64,000 nucleotides of DNA from Xanthomarina maritima. Lineage in GTDB: Bacteria; Bacteroidota; Bacteroidia; Flavobacteriales; Flavobacteriaceae. The notes under the pieces are model-generated. The model ran no database searches and had not been told where the DNA came from. It worked only from the letters and a program-made list of their open reading frames with translations. Position numbers and translations under genes: made by a program. The stretch lies in NCBI RefSeq assembly GCF_008084905.1, contig NZ_VSFC01000031.1, positions 528 to 64,527 on the forward strand, given 5' to 3'. Positions 54,508-63,188 of this stretch are shown here, in pieces. How positions within the stretch are numbered: position 1 is the stretch's first letter; every line of letters starts with the position of its first letter.

Positions 54508-55203
54508 ATGAATAAAATTACCATCGCCATTGACGGATTTTCCTCAACAGGTAAAAGTACTGTAGCCAAACAATTAGCCAAGCATTTAGGTTATATTTAT
54601 GTGGATTCAGGTGCTATGTATCGAGCTGTTACTTGGTTTGCTATGCAGAATGGTTTTATAAATGAATCGCAATTTTATATTCAAGATTTAATTTCAAATC
54701 TTAAAAAAGTTTCTATTAGTTTTAAGTTTAATATCAATTTAGGGTTTGCCGAAGTTTATTTAAATGGACAGAATATAGAGAAGCAAATTAGAACCTTAGA
54801 AGTTTCAAGATATGTAAGTCAGGTGGCAGAAATTTCTGAAGTCAGAGAGTTGTTAGTAAAACAGCAACAAAACATGGGAGAGAATAAGGGCATTGTTATG
54901 GATGGTCGCGATATTGGAACCGTTGTTTTTCCTGATGCTGAGCTTAAAATATTTATGACAGCTAGTGCTAATACCAGAGCCAAAAGGCGATTTGATGAAT
55001 TAATTAATAAAGGTGAAAAAGTTTCATATTCAGAAGTTTTAAAAAATGTGCAAGAAAGAGATTATATAGATTCGCATCGAGAAGATTCTCCCTTAGTAAA
55101 AGCTCATGATGCTATAGAAATAGATAATTCTAATTTAACTTTACAAGAACAATTCAACAACATACTACAACTAGTTGAAAACAAGCTTAAAGAGTTTAAT
55201 TAA
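54508..55203 (+). CDS. cmk: (d)CMP kinase
   Basis: A 231-residue kinase phosphorylating CMP and dCMP with ATP. P-loop AIDGFSSTGKSTVAKQLAKH, then YVDSGAMYRAVTWF, GIVMDGRDIGTVVFPDAELK and the lid QERDYIDSHREDSPLVKA. Full length. Often linked to rpsA, as here. Confidence 0.95.
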   Translation: MNKITIAIDGFSSTGKSTVAKQLAKHLGYIYVDSGAMYRAVTWFAMQNGFINESQFYIQDLISNLKKVSISFKFNINLGFAEVYLNGQNIEKQIRTLEVSRYVSQVAEISEVRELLVKQQQNMGENKGIVMDGRDIGTVVFPDAELKIFMTASANTRAKRRFDELINKGEKVSYSEVLKNVQERDYIDSHREDSPLVKAHDAIEIDNSNLTLQEQFNNILQLVENKLKEFN

Positions 55204-55251
55204 ATCATTAATTTTTAGAAAAATACATTAGGTTATTAAAACTAAAAGCAT

Positions 55252-55259
55252 TAATTTTG
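55252..55259 (+). promoter_or_regulatory. -7 promoter element of rpsA
   Basis: TAATTTTG fits TAnnTTTG and gives a leader of about 160 bases. Confidence 0.6.
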
Positions 55260-55423
55260 CACTCCTTTTAGCGAAGAGTCAGAAATTAGAAGGAATCGAA
55301 ACGCAATAATAATTAACACTTCTGTGTGTTATTTGCTTAAATTTTCTGAAACATTACAGAATACAAAACATGATGATATTAGTATTCGGACACCGAAATT
55401 TTATCATTATTAACTTATATTAA
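55260..55423 (+). promoter_or_regulatory. Structured rpsA leader (possible autoregulatory RNA)
   Basis: Three hairpins can be seen: AACAC/GTGTT (55315-55330), TTCTG/CAGAA (55344-55361), and TTCGG-ACA-CCGAA (55385-55397). The last is enclosed by ATGATA (55374-55379) with TATCAT (55402-55407), ending 17 bases before the ATG. Placement just before the start codon fits S1 autoregulation known in other bacteria, but this element is not identified. Confidence 0.45.
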
Positions 55424-57286
55424 ATGGCTGAAAAAGCAAATCAAGCTGAAGTTGAAGCAACAGAAGCAAAAGCAGTTGAAGCAACTGAAACTCAAACAGT
55501 AGAAGCTCCAGTAGTATCTGAAGCTCAGGCAAATCCAGAAAAATTCTTAAAAGACTTCAATTGGCACAATTACCAAGAAGGTATTGATGAGGTTGAAGAT
55601 TCTCAATTACAAGAATTTGAAAAATTAGTAGCTGAAAATTTCGTTGACACATTAGATGATGAAGTTGTTGAAGGAGAAGTTATTCACATAACAGATCGTG
55701 ATGCTATTATTGACATTAACGCAAAATCTGAAGGTGTTATTTCATTAAACGAATTTCGTTACAATCCAAATTTAAAAGTAGGAGACAAAGTAGAAGTATT
55801 AATTGATGTTCGTGAAGACGCAACAGGACAATTAGTATTATCTCACAGAAAAGCTCGTGTAATTAAAGCTTGGGATCGCGTTAACGCTGCACATGATAAT
55901 GGTGAAATCGTTAATGGTTTTGTTAAATGTAGAACTAAAGGTGGTATGATTGTAGATGTTTTCGGAATCGAAGCCTTCTTACCAGGTTCTCAAATTGACG
56001 TAAAACCAATTAGAGATTACGATCAGTACGTTAACAAAACAATGGAATTTAAAGTGGTTAAAATTAACCATGAATTTAAAAACGTTGTTGTTTCTCATAA
56101 AGCGCTTATCGAAGCTGATATTGAAGAACAAAAGAAAGAAATTATTGGTCAATTAGAAAAAGGTCAAGTATTAGAAGGTGTTGTTAAAAACATTACTTCT
56201 TACGGAGTCTTTATCGATCTTGGTGGTGTAGATGGTTTAGTTCATATTACAGATCTTTCTTGGTCTAGAATTAATCATCCAAACGAGATTGTTGAGTTAG
56301 ATCAAAAATTAAATGTTGTTATTCTTGATTTTGACGAAGATAAATCTAGAATCCAATTAGGTCTTAAACAATTATCTAAACATCCTTGGGATGCTTTAGG
56401 TGAAGAAGTAAAAGTTGGAGATAAAGTAAAAGGTAAAGTAGTTGTTATAGCAGATTACGGTGCATTTATTGAGGTAGCTGATGGTGTTGAAGGATTAATT
56501 CACGTGTCAGAAATGTCTTGGTCTACACATTTACGTTCTGCTCAAGATTTCGTTTCTGTAGGAGATGAAGTTGAGGCAGTAATCTTAACTCTTGATAGAG
56601 AAGACAGAAAAATGTCTCTTGGAATTAAGCAATTAACTCCAGATCCTTGGACAGACATTACTTCTAAATACCCTGTTGGTTCTAAGCACACAGGAATTGT
56701 ACGTAACTTTACAAACTTTGGTGTTTTTGTAGAATTAGAAGAAGGTATTGACGGATTAATTTATATCTCAGATTTATCTTGGACTAAGAAAATTAAGCAT
56801 CCAAGTGAATTCTGTAATGTAGGAGATAAGTTAGACGTTGTAGTTCTAGAATTAGATGTAGAAGGACGTAAATTAAGTTTAGGTCACAAACAAACTACTG
56901 AAAATCCTTGGGATAAATACGAAACTGAATTCGCTTTAGATACAGTACATACAGCAGAAATTGCTGAGGTTGTTGATAAAGGTGCAACTATCGAATTTAA
57001 CGAAGATATCGTTGCTTTTGTTCCTTCTCGTCACCTTGAAAAAGAAGACGGAAAGAAACTTAAAAAAGGAGATACTGCCGAATTCAAAATTATTGAATTT
57101 AATAAAGAGTTTAAACGTGTAGTTGCTTCTCATACTGCTATTTTTAGAGAAGAAGAAGCTGCTAATGTAAAAGCTGCTGCTAAAAAAGCAGAAGCTCAAG
57201 CTGCAGAGTCAAAACCTACTTTAGGTGATGCAAATGATGCTTTACAAGCTCTTAAAGATAAAATGGACGGAAAGAAATCTAAATAA
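55424..57286 (+). CDS. rpsA: 30S ribosomal protein S1
   Basis: A 620-residue mRNA-binding ribosomal protein. After an acidic, Ala/Glu-rich N-terminal stretch (about 1-45) come six S1 domains; clear starts are GEVIHITDRDAIIDINAKSE, NGFVKCRTKGGMIVDVFGIE, GVVKNITSYGVFIDLGGVDG, KGKVVVIADYGAFIEVADGV, GIVRNFTNFGVFVELEEGID and AEIAEVVDKGATIEFNEDI. A basic tail (AAKKAEAQAAES) follows. It delivers mRNAs to the 30S subunit, important in a group with few Shine-Dalgarno sites. Confidence 0.96.
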   Translation: MAEKANQAEVEATEAKAVEATETQTVEAPVVSEAQANPEKFLKDFNWHNYQEGIDEVEDSQLQEFEKLVAENFVDTLDDEVVEGEVIHITDRDAIIDINAKSEGVISLNEFRYNPNLKVGDKVEVLIDVREDATGQLVLSHRKARVIKAWDRVNAAHDNGEIVNGFVKCRTKGGMIVDVFGIEAFLPGSQIDVKPIRDYDQYVNKTMEFKVVKINHEFKNVVVSHKALIEADIEEQKKEIIGQLEKGQVLEGVVKNITSYGVFIDLGGVDGLVHITDLSWSRINHPNEIVELDQKLNVVILDFDEDKSRIQLGLKQLSKHPWDALGEEVKVGDKVKGKVVVIADYGAFIEVADGVEGLIHVSEMSWSTHLRSAQDFVSVGDEVEAVILTLDREDRKMSLGIKQLTPDPWTDITSKYPVGSKHTGIVRNFTNFGVFVELEEGIDGLIYISDLSWTKKIKHPSEFCNVGDKLDVVVLELDVEGRKLSLGHKQTTENPWDKYETEFALDTVHTAEIAEVVDKGATIEFNEDIVAFVPSRHLEKEDGKKLKKGDTAEFKIIEFNKEFKRVVASHTAIFREEEAANVKAAAKKAEAQAAESKPTLGDANDALQALKDKMDGKKSK

Positions 57287-57309
57287 TTTCCATTTCATTT
57301 ATAAAAACA

Positions 57310-57344
57310 AAAGCCTTCAATTATTTTTGAAGGCTTTTTTTATT
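57310..57344 (+). terminator. Terminator after rpsA
   Basis: AAAGCCTTCAA and TTGAAGGCTTT, perfect 11-base arms around six bases, followed by a T-run. Confidence 0.9.
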
Positions 57345-57380
57345 ACTATTAAATAAACTTTAAATTTTAAAATTTTGCAT

Positions 57381-57388
57381 TACCTTTG
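57381..57388 (+). promoter_or_regulatory. -7 promoter element of pyrR-pyrB
   Basis: TACCTTTG fits TAnnTTTG, 23 bases before ATG 57412. The leader is too short for a PyrR-type antiterminator. Confidence 0.65.
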
Positions 57389-57411
57389 TATACCAATTAA
57401 GTTTGGATAAT

Positions 57412-57951
57412 ATGAGTCAAAAAGTGTTACTTAATGCAACAGAGGTAAACATCATTCTTCATAGACTGGCTTGTCAATTAATTGAAAAACATAAAGACTT
57501 TGCAAACACTGTATTAATTGGAATTCAGCCAAGAGGTAAATTTCTTGCCGAACGATTAACTAAAATGCTAAAAGATGAATACAAGATTAAAAATGTTCAA
57601 TTAGGGCTTTTAGATATTACATTTTTTAGAGACGATTTTAGAAGAGGGGAAAAAACTCTTGAAGCCAATACTACAGAAATTAACTTTATAGTTGAAGACA
57701 AAAACATTGTTTTTATAGATGATGTTTTATATACAGGAAGAAGTATTCGATCTGCATTAACAGCCATTCAATCATTTGGAAGGCCTAAGGAAATAGAGCT
57801 ACTAACCTTAATAGATAGACGATTTAGTAGACATCTTCCTATACAACCAGATTATAGAGGCAGACAAGTAGACGCTATTAATAATGAAAAAGTAAAAGTA
57901 AATTGGAAGGAAAATGAGGGAGAGGATTCCGTTTACCTTATAAATAATTAA
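57412..57951 (+). CDS. pyrR: PyrR bifunctional regulator/uracil phosphoribosyltransferase
   Basis: A 179-residue protein from ATG 57412 (a TTG at 57403 would add three residues). PRPP loop VFIDDVLYTGRSIRSAL, ALIGIQPRG-type start (VLIGIQPRGKFLAERL) and LIDRRFSRHLPIQPDYRG are typical. In Firmicutes PyrR senses UMP and binds pyr mRNA; no such leader is visible here, so it may act mainly as a UPRTase or in another way. Three bases before pyrB. Confidence 0.92.
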   Translation: MSQKVLLNATEVNIILHRLACQLIEKHKDFANTVLIGIQPRGKFLAERLTKMLKDEYKIKNVQLGLLDITFFRDDFRRGEKTLEANTTEINFIVEDKNIVFIDDVLYTGRSIRSALTAIQSFGRPKEIELLTLIDRRFSRHLPIQPDYRGRQVDAINNEKVKVNWKENEGEDSVYLINN

Positions 57952-57954
57952 ACT

Positions 57955-58884
57955 ATGAGTGAATTAAGTGTCAACCACTTATTAGGAATAAAATATCTTA
58001 ACAAAAAAGATATTGAGCTTATTTTTGAAACTGCCGATCATTTTAAAGAAGTGATTAACAGACCCATTAAAAAAGTGCCTTCGCTTAGAGATATTACCAT
58101 TGCCAATTTATTTTTTGAGAATTCTACAAGAACAAAATTATCTTTTGAACTTGCTGAAAAAAGACTCTCAGCTGATGTTATTAATTTTTCAGCATCACAA
58201 TCTTCAGTCAAAAAAGGAGAAACTTTAATAGATACAGTCAATAATATTCTTTCAATGAAAGTGGATATGGTCGTCATGCGTCATCCAAATCCAGGAGCCA
58301 GCGTTTTTTTATCTCAACATGTTGATGCAAGTATTATTAATGCTGGAGATGGAGCACATGAACATCCAACTCAAGCTTTGTTAGATTCTTATTCTATTAG
58401 AGAAAGGCTAGGAGAAGTAAAAGGAAAAAATGTGGTTATTGTTGGAGATATTTTGCATAGTAGAGTAGCACTTTCAAACATCTATGCGCTAAAACTTCAA
58501 GGAGCCAATGTTATGGTATGTGGACCAAAAACCCTAATTCCTAAACATATAGACAAACTTGGAGTTATAGTTGAGACTAATTTGCGTAAAGCTCTGAATT
58601 GGTGTGATGTAGCAAATATGCTTCGAGTTCAAAATGAACGTATGGAGATTAGTTATTTCCCTTCTACAAGAGAGTATACTCAGCAATTTGGTGTAAACAA
58701 AGCACTGTTAGATTCTTTAGAAAAAAAAATTACTATCATGCATCCAGGACCAATAAATCGAGGAGTAGAGATTACGAGTGATGTGGCAGATTCCAATCAA
58801 GCTATTATTCTAGACCAAGTACAAAACGGTGTAGCAATAAGAATGGCCGTTATTTATTTATTAGCTTCTAAGATAAAACCTTAA
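57955..58884 (+). CDS. pyrB: Aspartate carbamoyltransferase catalytic subunit
   Basis: A 309-residue enzyme of pyrimidine synthesis. Carbamoyl-phosphate site FFENSTRTKLSFELAEKRL, MRHPNPGASVFLS, and HEHPTQALLDSYSIRE; aspartate site around MLRVQNERME and MHPGPINRGVEI. No pyrI gene follows, so it is probably unregulated by nucleotides. Operon pyrR-pyrB-110-residue protein-rnz is likely by spacing for the first three. Confidence 0.95.
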   Translation: MSELSVNHLLGIKYLNKKDIELIFETADHFKEVINRPIKKVPSLRDITIANLFFENSTRTKLSFELAEKRLSADVINFSASQSSVKKGETLIDTVNNILSMKVDMVVMRHPNPGASVFLSQHVDASIINAGDGAHEHPTQALLDSYSIRERLGEVKGKNVVIVGDILHSRVALSNIYALKLQGANVMVCGPKTLIPKHIDKLGVIVETNLRKALNWCDVANMLRVQNERMEISYFPSTREYTQQFGVNKALLDSLEKKITIMHPGPINRGVEITSDVADSNQAIILDQVQNGVAIRMAVIYLLASKIKP

Positions 58885-58888
58885 TATT

Positions 58889-59221
58889 ATGATTATAGAT
58901 AAAGCTGGTAATATTACAATCATTACCCAAGAGAAAACCTCTATTATAGAGTTAGTTAAGAAAATAGATGTTGTTTATAGTCGTTATAAAAATGACAATA
59001 TCATTATTTCACTCACTAGTTTAAATTCGATTTCATTAAAAGAGATTATTGAATTTCTGCAACTTTCTAATACGCATAGAAAATCGAAGCACTCATTCGT
59101 CATCGTTTCAGATAAAGTTAATTTAGACGAGATGCCTGACGAAATTATTGTTGTTCCAACCATTCAAGAAGCATACGACATTATAGAAATGGAAGAGATG
59201 GAACGCGATCTTGGTTTTTAA
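58889..59221 (+). CDS. Small conserved protein between pyrB and rnz (STAS-like)
   Basis: A 110-residue protein with alternating beta-alpha pattern (NIIISLTSLNSISLKEIIEF, SFVIVSDKVNLDEMPDEIIV, VPTIQEAYDIIEMEEMERD), reminiscent of a STAS fold, with the last helix strongly acidic. Four bases after pyrB. Position before ribonuclease Z is, in my memory, common in flavobacteria. Function unknown. Confidence 0.75.
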   Translation: MIIDKAGNITIITQEKTSIIELVKKIDVVYSRYKNDNIIISLTSLNSISLKEIIEFLQLSNTHRKSKHSFVIVSDKVNLDEMPDEIIVVPTIQEAYDIIEMEEMERDLGF

Positions 59222-59226
59222 ATACC

Positions 59227-59299
59227 GTTAAGCTGTAAAGTTGTTTGTTGTTAAGCTGTAAACCCAACGACTAAACAACTCCATGACTAAACAACAAAC
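59227..59299. repeat. Intergenic direct and inverted repeats before rnz
   Basis: GTTAAGCTGTAAA occurs at 59227-59239 and 59250-59262; GACTAAACAAC at 59269-59279 and 59285-59295; GTTTGTTGTT (59243-59252) is inverted as AACAACAAAC (59290-59299). It is low-complexity, noncoding, and could form a hairpin between pyrB-operon and rnz. Confidence 0.7.
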
Positions 59300-59306
59300 A
59301 TAAAAA

Positions 59307-60218
59307 ATGAAGCTCACCATATTAGGTTGTCATAGTGCAACACCACGTATTAACACAAATCCAACATCGCAAGTATTAGAAATAAATAATCATCTGTTTT
59401 TAATAGATTGTGGCGAAGGAACTCAAGTTGAGCTTAGAAGAAACAAAATTAAATTCAACCGAATTAAGCATGTTTTTATTTCGCATTTACATGGTGATCA
59501 TTATTTTGGATTAATAGGTCTTATTTCAACATTTCGTTTATTAACTAGAGAAACTGAGTTACATATTTATGCTCCAAAAGGTTTAAAAGAACTTGTAACC
59601 TTACAAATGAAATTAGCCAATTCATGGACTAATTATCAGCTTATTTTTCATGAATTGAGCTCAAATATTTCAGAATTAATTTTTGAAGATGATAAAGTCG
59701 AAGTTTACACAATACCCTTAGATCATCGAATTTATACCAATGGATTCCTTTTTAAAGAAAAGCCTGGAGAGCGTAAACTAGATATGAATGCTGTTTTGAA
59801 TAATGATATAGATCTGGCTTATTATAACAAATTAAAACAAGGTTTTGATGTTGAAAATAATCAAGGAAAATTAATTAAAAACAAAGAAGTAACTAAAGAC
59901 CCAGAAAAACCAAAAAGTTATGCCTTTTGTAGTGATACTGCTTATAACGAACAAATTGTTGAAATTATTAAAGAAGCAACAGTATTGTATCACGAATCCA
60001 CCTTTTTGGATAAACATATGCAATTAGCAGAGTCTACAAAGCATAGTACAGCTAAACAAGCTGGTAAAATTGCTAAACTTGCCGAAGTAGATCATTTAAT
60101 ATTAGGTCACTTTTCTACCAGATATGATTCATTGAATGAGTTTAAAGAAGAAGCACAAACCATTTTTGATAATGTAGAATTGGCAGAAGCCGGAAAAATT
60201 TTTAATTATTCCAATTGA
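59307..60218 (+). CDS. rnz: Ribonuclease Z
   Basis: A 303-residue metallo-beta-lactamase-fold tRNA 3' endonuclease. Zinc motif FISHLHGDHYFGLIG, further ligands in AFCSDTAYNE, YHESTFLDKH and ILGHFSTRYDS. N-terminal LTILGCHSATPRINTNPTSQ fits short-form RNase Z. It removes 3' trailers from tRNA precursors. Overlaps the convergent lipoprotein gene by 13 bases. Confidence 0.94.
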   Translation: MKLTILGCHSATPRINTNPTSQVLEINNHLFLIDCGEGTQVELRRNKIKFNRIKHVFISHLHGDHYFGLIGLISTFRLLTRETELHIYAPKGLKELVTLQMKLANSWTNYQLIFHELSSNISELIFEDDKVEVYTIPLDHRIYTNGFLFKEKPGERKLDMNAVLNNDIDLAYYNKLKQGFDVENNQGKLIKNKEVTKDPEKPKSYAFCSDTAYNEQIVEIIKEATVLYHESTFLDKHMQLAESTKHSTAKQAGKIAKLAEVDHLILGHFSTRYDSLNEFKEEAQTIFDNVELAEAGKIFNYSN

Positions 60219-61957
60219 GAACTTATTCTATTATTTATTAAATATAAACCGTTACTAGGAGAGTAAATGTTATTGAATAATTCAGAAAAGAAAAATACTT
60301 TATCATCTTTAGAGAAATATTTTGAAGTACCCTCAATTTGTTGTGTCCATAGTGTAGTTAATACAGTTTGACTATTATAATTGTAAAAATATGATTGATC
60401 TATACTAGGAATAATAGTTACTCGTAATAATTTATTTAAAAAATTAAAGACATTTTCTGTTTGAAAAGTACTGGTTGGTGTCACCGACGAAAAACTATTA
60501 TTTGAAGGATTAAATAGTTTTAAATCATAAGTAGCAAAGCTACCAACTGTATAGGTAGAAATATATTTATTACCCATAAAATTATAACTAGTTCCTCCGT
60601 AAAATTCTGAAGTATCAGTAGGTAAAGCTGTCCAACTGTCGCTACTTATATTATAGCTGTATAAATCGGTATAAAAAGAGTCAAAAACACCATTACCTTG
60701 ACGTCCTTTACCAAAAAATAATTCATTATTATGAGAAAAAATTATAGGACCAACCCTATAAGTATCATTATTAGGTGGAGGACTCACAGTTTCTATAGAT
60801 AAGCTATTTAGATCTATTTTATACATGGTATTTTCTGTATTATAAAATTGAGTGGTAAAAACAAAAAACTCGCCAGTATCTGTAATGGCTTCATTAAAAG
60901 AATATGCTAATAAACTCACGTTACCAATTCTTGTCCATTCTCTTGAAGTGTAATCCAATTCGTAAAGAAATATATGTGGCACACCATCAACGTAATCATC
61001 ATCATTTCTTGCAAATGCATACGATTTATCATTATAATTATAAATATATGAACTAATTATATCTGGGTTGTTTTTAGTATATAATATAAAGTCAGAATCA
61101 ATTTCAATTGGATATGTATATTCAGACTGCATACCAGTAGTTTCATAAGAAATATGATATATTTCAAAATTTTCATAAGGACCGTACGGGACTTTAACTA
61201 CTAACGAATCTGAACCATATGTATGTTCTATATGAGCTTCAATTTCATTATTTATAGTAATGCTACCTAAAGCTAGGTCGGGATTAAAATTATCACCTTT
61301 TAAAGTTAAATGATCACCAATTCCAGTAGATTGTGGAGCAAATGTGATTTCTGGAAACTTTAATTGCATAATATTATTAATCATAGTTTCTTGTAGTTGT
61401 GCATTTATTTTTAAATCGATAATTCTGTTGCCTATATTGTTTGGTATCATTATTTGAATAGAATCATGTGTCGCTTGATAAATAGGAACTTCAATATCAT
61501 TTAGAGTAGCTGTTATAAAATTTGAACTAGTATCAAAATTCTCACCATAAATCCAAATCAATTCACTGAATTTGACTAATTCTTTTTCTGGATGTGATAT
61601 GGTTGGAGCTCTTAATTGAAATTCTGTTGCAGATAAAAGCGAATCATTATTCACATTCCTAATATTAATTGTTGGATTAAAGCGATCTAGGTTTCTTGGA
61701 ACCCTAACTTTAATAGTATCGGTTGATGCTTGATAAGCTGATACAATGTGATTATCAAAACTTATTCTTAATGAATCTCTAAATAAATTATTTCCAGTAA
61801 TTGAAATATCTTCATCGAAGACACCTCGATCAGGAACTCTAATGTTTGACGGTAAATAATGATCTGGATTTTCATCTTCTATATTTGAATCATCATTACT
61901 ACAGCCAGAAAGTAGGATTACCAAAATGAAATAGAAATATGGTTTAAATTTTCTCAT
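60206..61957 (-). CDS. Lipoprotein with IPT/TIG repeats and kelch-like C-terminal part
   Basis: A 583-residue protein with a lipoprotein signal (FYFILVILLSGC, Cys19). Residues about 35-280 hold three IPT/TIG-like Ig domains (VFDEDISITGNNLFRDSLRI, LIWIYGENFDTSSNFITATL, IGDHLTLKGDNFNPDLALGS). The rest resembles a kelch beta-propeller (YELDYTSREWTRIGNVS, LYSYNISSDSWTALPTDTS, FGKGRQGNGVFDSF). Probable surface-exposed binding protein; ligand unknown. Convergent with rnz. Confidence 0.85.
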   Translation of the reverse strand: MRKFKPYFYFILVILLSGCSNDDSNIEDENPDHYLPSNIRVPDRGVFDEDISITGNNLFRDSLRISFDNHIVSAYQASTDTIKVRVPRNLDRFNPTINIRNVNNDSLLSATEFQLRAPTISHPEKELVKFSELIWIYGENFDTSSNFITATLNDIEVPIYQATHDSIQIMIPNNIGNRIIDLKINAQLQETMINNIMQLKFPEITFAPQSTGIGDHLTLKGDNFNPDLALGSITINNEIEAHIEHTYGSDSLVVKVPYGPYENFEIYHISYETTGMQSEYTYPIEIDSDFILYTKNNPDIISSYIYNYNDKSYAFARNDDDYVDGVPHIFLYELDYTSREWTRIGNVSLLAYSFNEAITDTGEFFVFTTQFYNTENTMYKIDLNSLSIETVSPPPNNDTYRVGPIIFSHNNELFFGKGRQGNGVFDSFYTDLYSYNISSDSWTALPTDTSEFYGGTSYNFMGNKYISTYTVGSFATYDLKLFNPSNNSFSSVTPTSTFQTENVFNFLNKLLRVTIIPSIDQSYFYNYNSQTVLTTLWTQQIEGTSKYFSKDDKVFFFSELFNNIYSPSNGLYLINNRISSQLE

Positions 61958-62054
61958 CTAATATATATTAATATGTTTTATTCATATAGTTAAAATCATG
62001 GTTAGGAACGATTACACTTGTTATAATACAATCATTTTCTTTAATGAAATTTAA

Positions 62055-62294
62055 TCAGAGTTGTTGATTTATAGAATACAAATCTATTCTTTTGTAATTG
62101 TAACCGACTTTAAAATATTCTCCATTATAATCAGTAATAGTAGAGGTAACTTTTTCAACTATAATCCAAACAAAATGAATACCTTCTTTTAATTTTGAAA
62201 CAACAAAATTGACAAAAAAGAAGAAGGAGCCAAAAGAAACCTCTATTTTTGATTGTTTAAGTAGGTCGAAATATTTACTATTTTCAAGGATCAT
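62055..62294 (-). CDS. Small hypothetical protein
   Basis: A 79-residue reading frame with hydrophobic FGSFFFFVNFVV and the sequence IHFVWIIVEKVTSTITDYNG; the second half slightly recalls DUF2314-like beta domains. No signal, no family recognised, poor context (between a lipoprotein and pdxH). It may be a genuine small gene or a remnant. Confidence 0.4.
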   Translation of the reverse strand: MILENSKYFDLLKQSKIEVSFGSFFFFVNFVVSKLKEGIHFVWIIVEKVTSTITDYNGEYFKVGYNYKRIDLYSINQQL

Positions 62295-62375
62295 TTAGGA
62301 AAAATAATTCTTAAATTTATAAGAAATAGTTTACTTATAAAAGAAAAAATCATTTAAAAGGTATAATTTATTGTA

Positions 62376-63023
62376 ATGAATACAGATTTAAGTAATTATA
62401 GAAAGTCTTATGAAAAACATGAGCTCTTATTAAAGGATACTCCAGAAAACCCAATGGAATTATTTCAAAAGTGGTTTTTAGAAGTGGATAAATTCTTTCC
62501 TGAAGATGAAACAAATGCTATGACTATATCTACTATCGGTTTGGATAAATTTCCGAAAAATAGAGTAGTACTTCTTAAAAAATACACTTATGAAGGCTTT
62601 ATATTTTATACCAATTATAATAGTGAAAAAGGGAAAGCCATTTTAAATAACCCTAATGTTTGTTTGTCTTTTTTTTGGCATGGAGCAGAAAGACAGATTA
62701 TAATTAAGGGGAAAGCAAAAAAAATAGCAGCAAATTTAAGCGATGGATATTTTGAGTCTAGACCTAGAGGTAGTCAGTTAGGAGCTATTATATCAAATCA
62801 AAGTGAAATAATTTCAAGTAGGGAAGAGTTAGAAAAGCGATTAGCAGCTCTTGAAAAAGAATTTGAAGGGAAAGAAATTCCTAGACCAGAATTTTGGGGA
62901 GGGTTTATTGTAGAACCTGTAGAATTTGAATTTTGGCAAGGAAGACCAAATAGATTACACGATAGAATAAGGTATTCTATTAATAATGAGTACGATTGGT
63001 TAAAAGATCGATTATCTCCATAA
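62376..63023 (+). CDS. pdxH: Pyridoxamine 5'-phosphate oxidase
   Basis: A 215-residue FMN enzyme making pyridoxal phosphate. Motifs: NAMTISTIGLDKFPKNRVVL, FIFYTNYNSEKGKAIL, RQIIIKGKAKKI, SRPRGSQLGAIISNQSEII and the C-terminal WQGRPNRLHDRIRYS. Full length. Its last codons already carry the first of the phased repeats listed next. Confidence 0.95.
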   Translation: MNTDLSNYRKSYEKHELLLKDTPENPMELFQKWFLEVDKFFPEDETNAMTISTIGLDKFPKNRVVLLKKYTYEGFIFYTNYNSEKGKAILNNPNVCLSFFWHGAERQIIIKGKAKKIAANLSDGYFESRPRGSQLGAIISNQSEIISSREELEKRLAALEKEFEGKEIPRPEFWGGFIVEPVEFEFWQGRPNRLHDRIRYSINNEYDWLKDRLSP

Positions 63024-63122
63024 AAATATCGATTAAATACATAAAATATCTTTTAAAAAATGCATTTCATCGATAAAATGAAAAATAACACGACAAAATG
63101 CACGTAGTTTGTCGATTTTAAC
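63007..63122 (+). repeat. Phased array of ~21-bp repeats upstream of CAP lipoprotein gene
   Basis: Related words begin at 63007 (ATCGATTATC), 63028 (ATCGATTAAA), 63048 (ATCTTTTAAA), 63069 (ATCGATAAAA), 63089 (CACGACAAAA) and 63111 (GTCGATTTTA): spacings 21, 20, 21, 20, 22, that is two helical turns. Units 1 and 2 also share CATAAAA further on. CGACAAA (63091-63097) and TTTGTCG (63108-63114) are in addition perfect inverted arms. Periodicity of about 21 bp is that of LytTR-type tandem sites. The array ends 67 bases before the CAP gene start. Confidence 0.55.
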
Positions 63123-63188
63123 ATTTCTTTAACAGTTATTTCTAGTTAGGATTTTAAATTAGCTACACCAAATCTAAATTACCTAACA

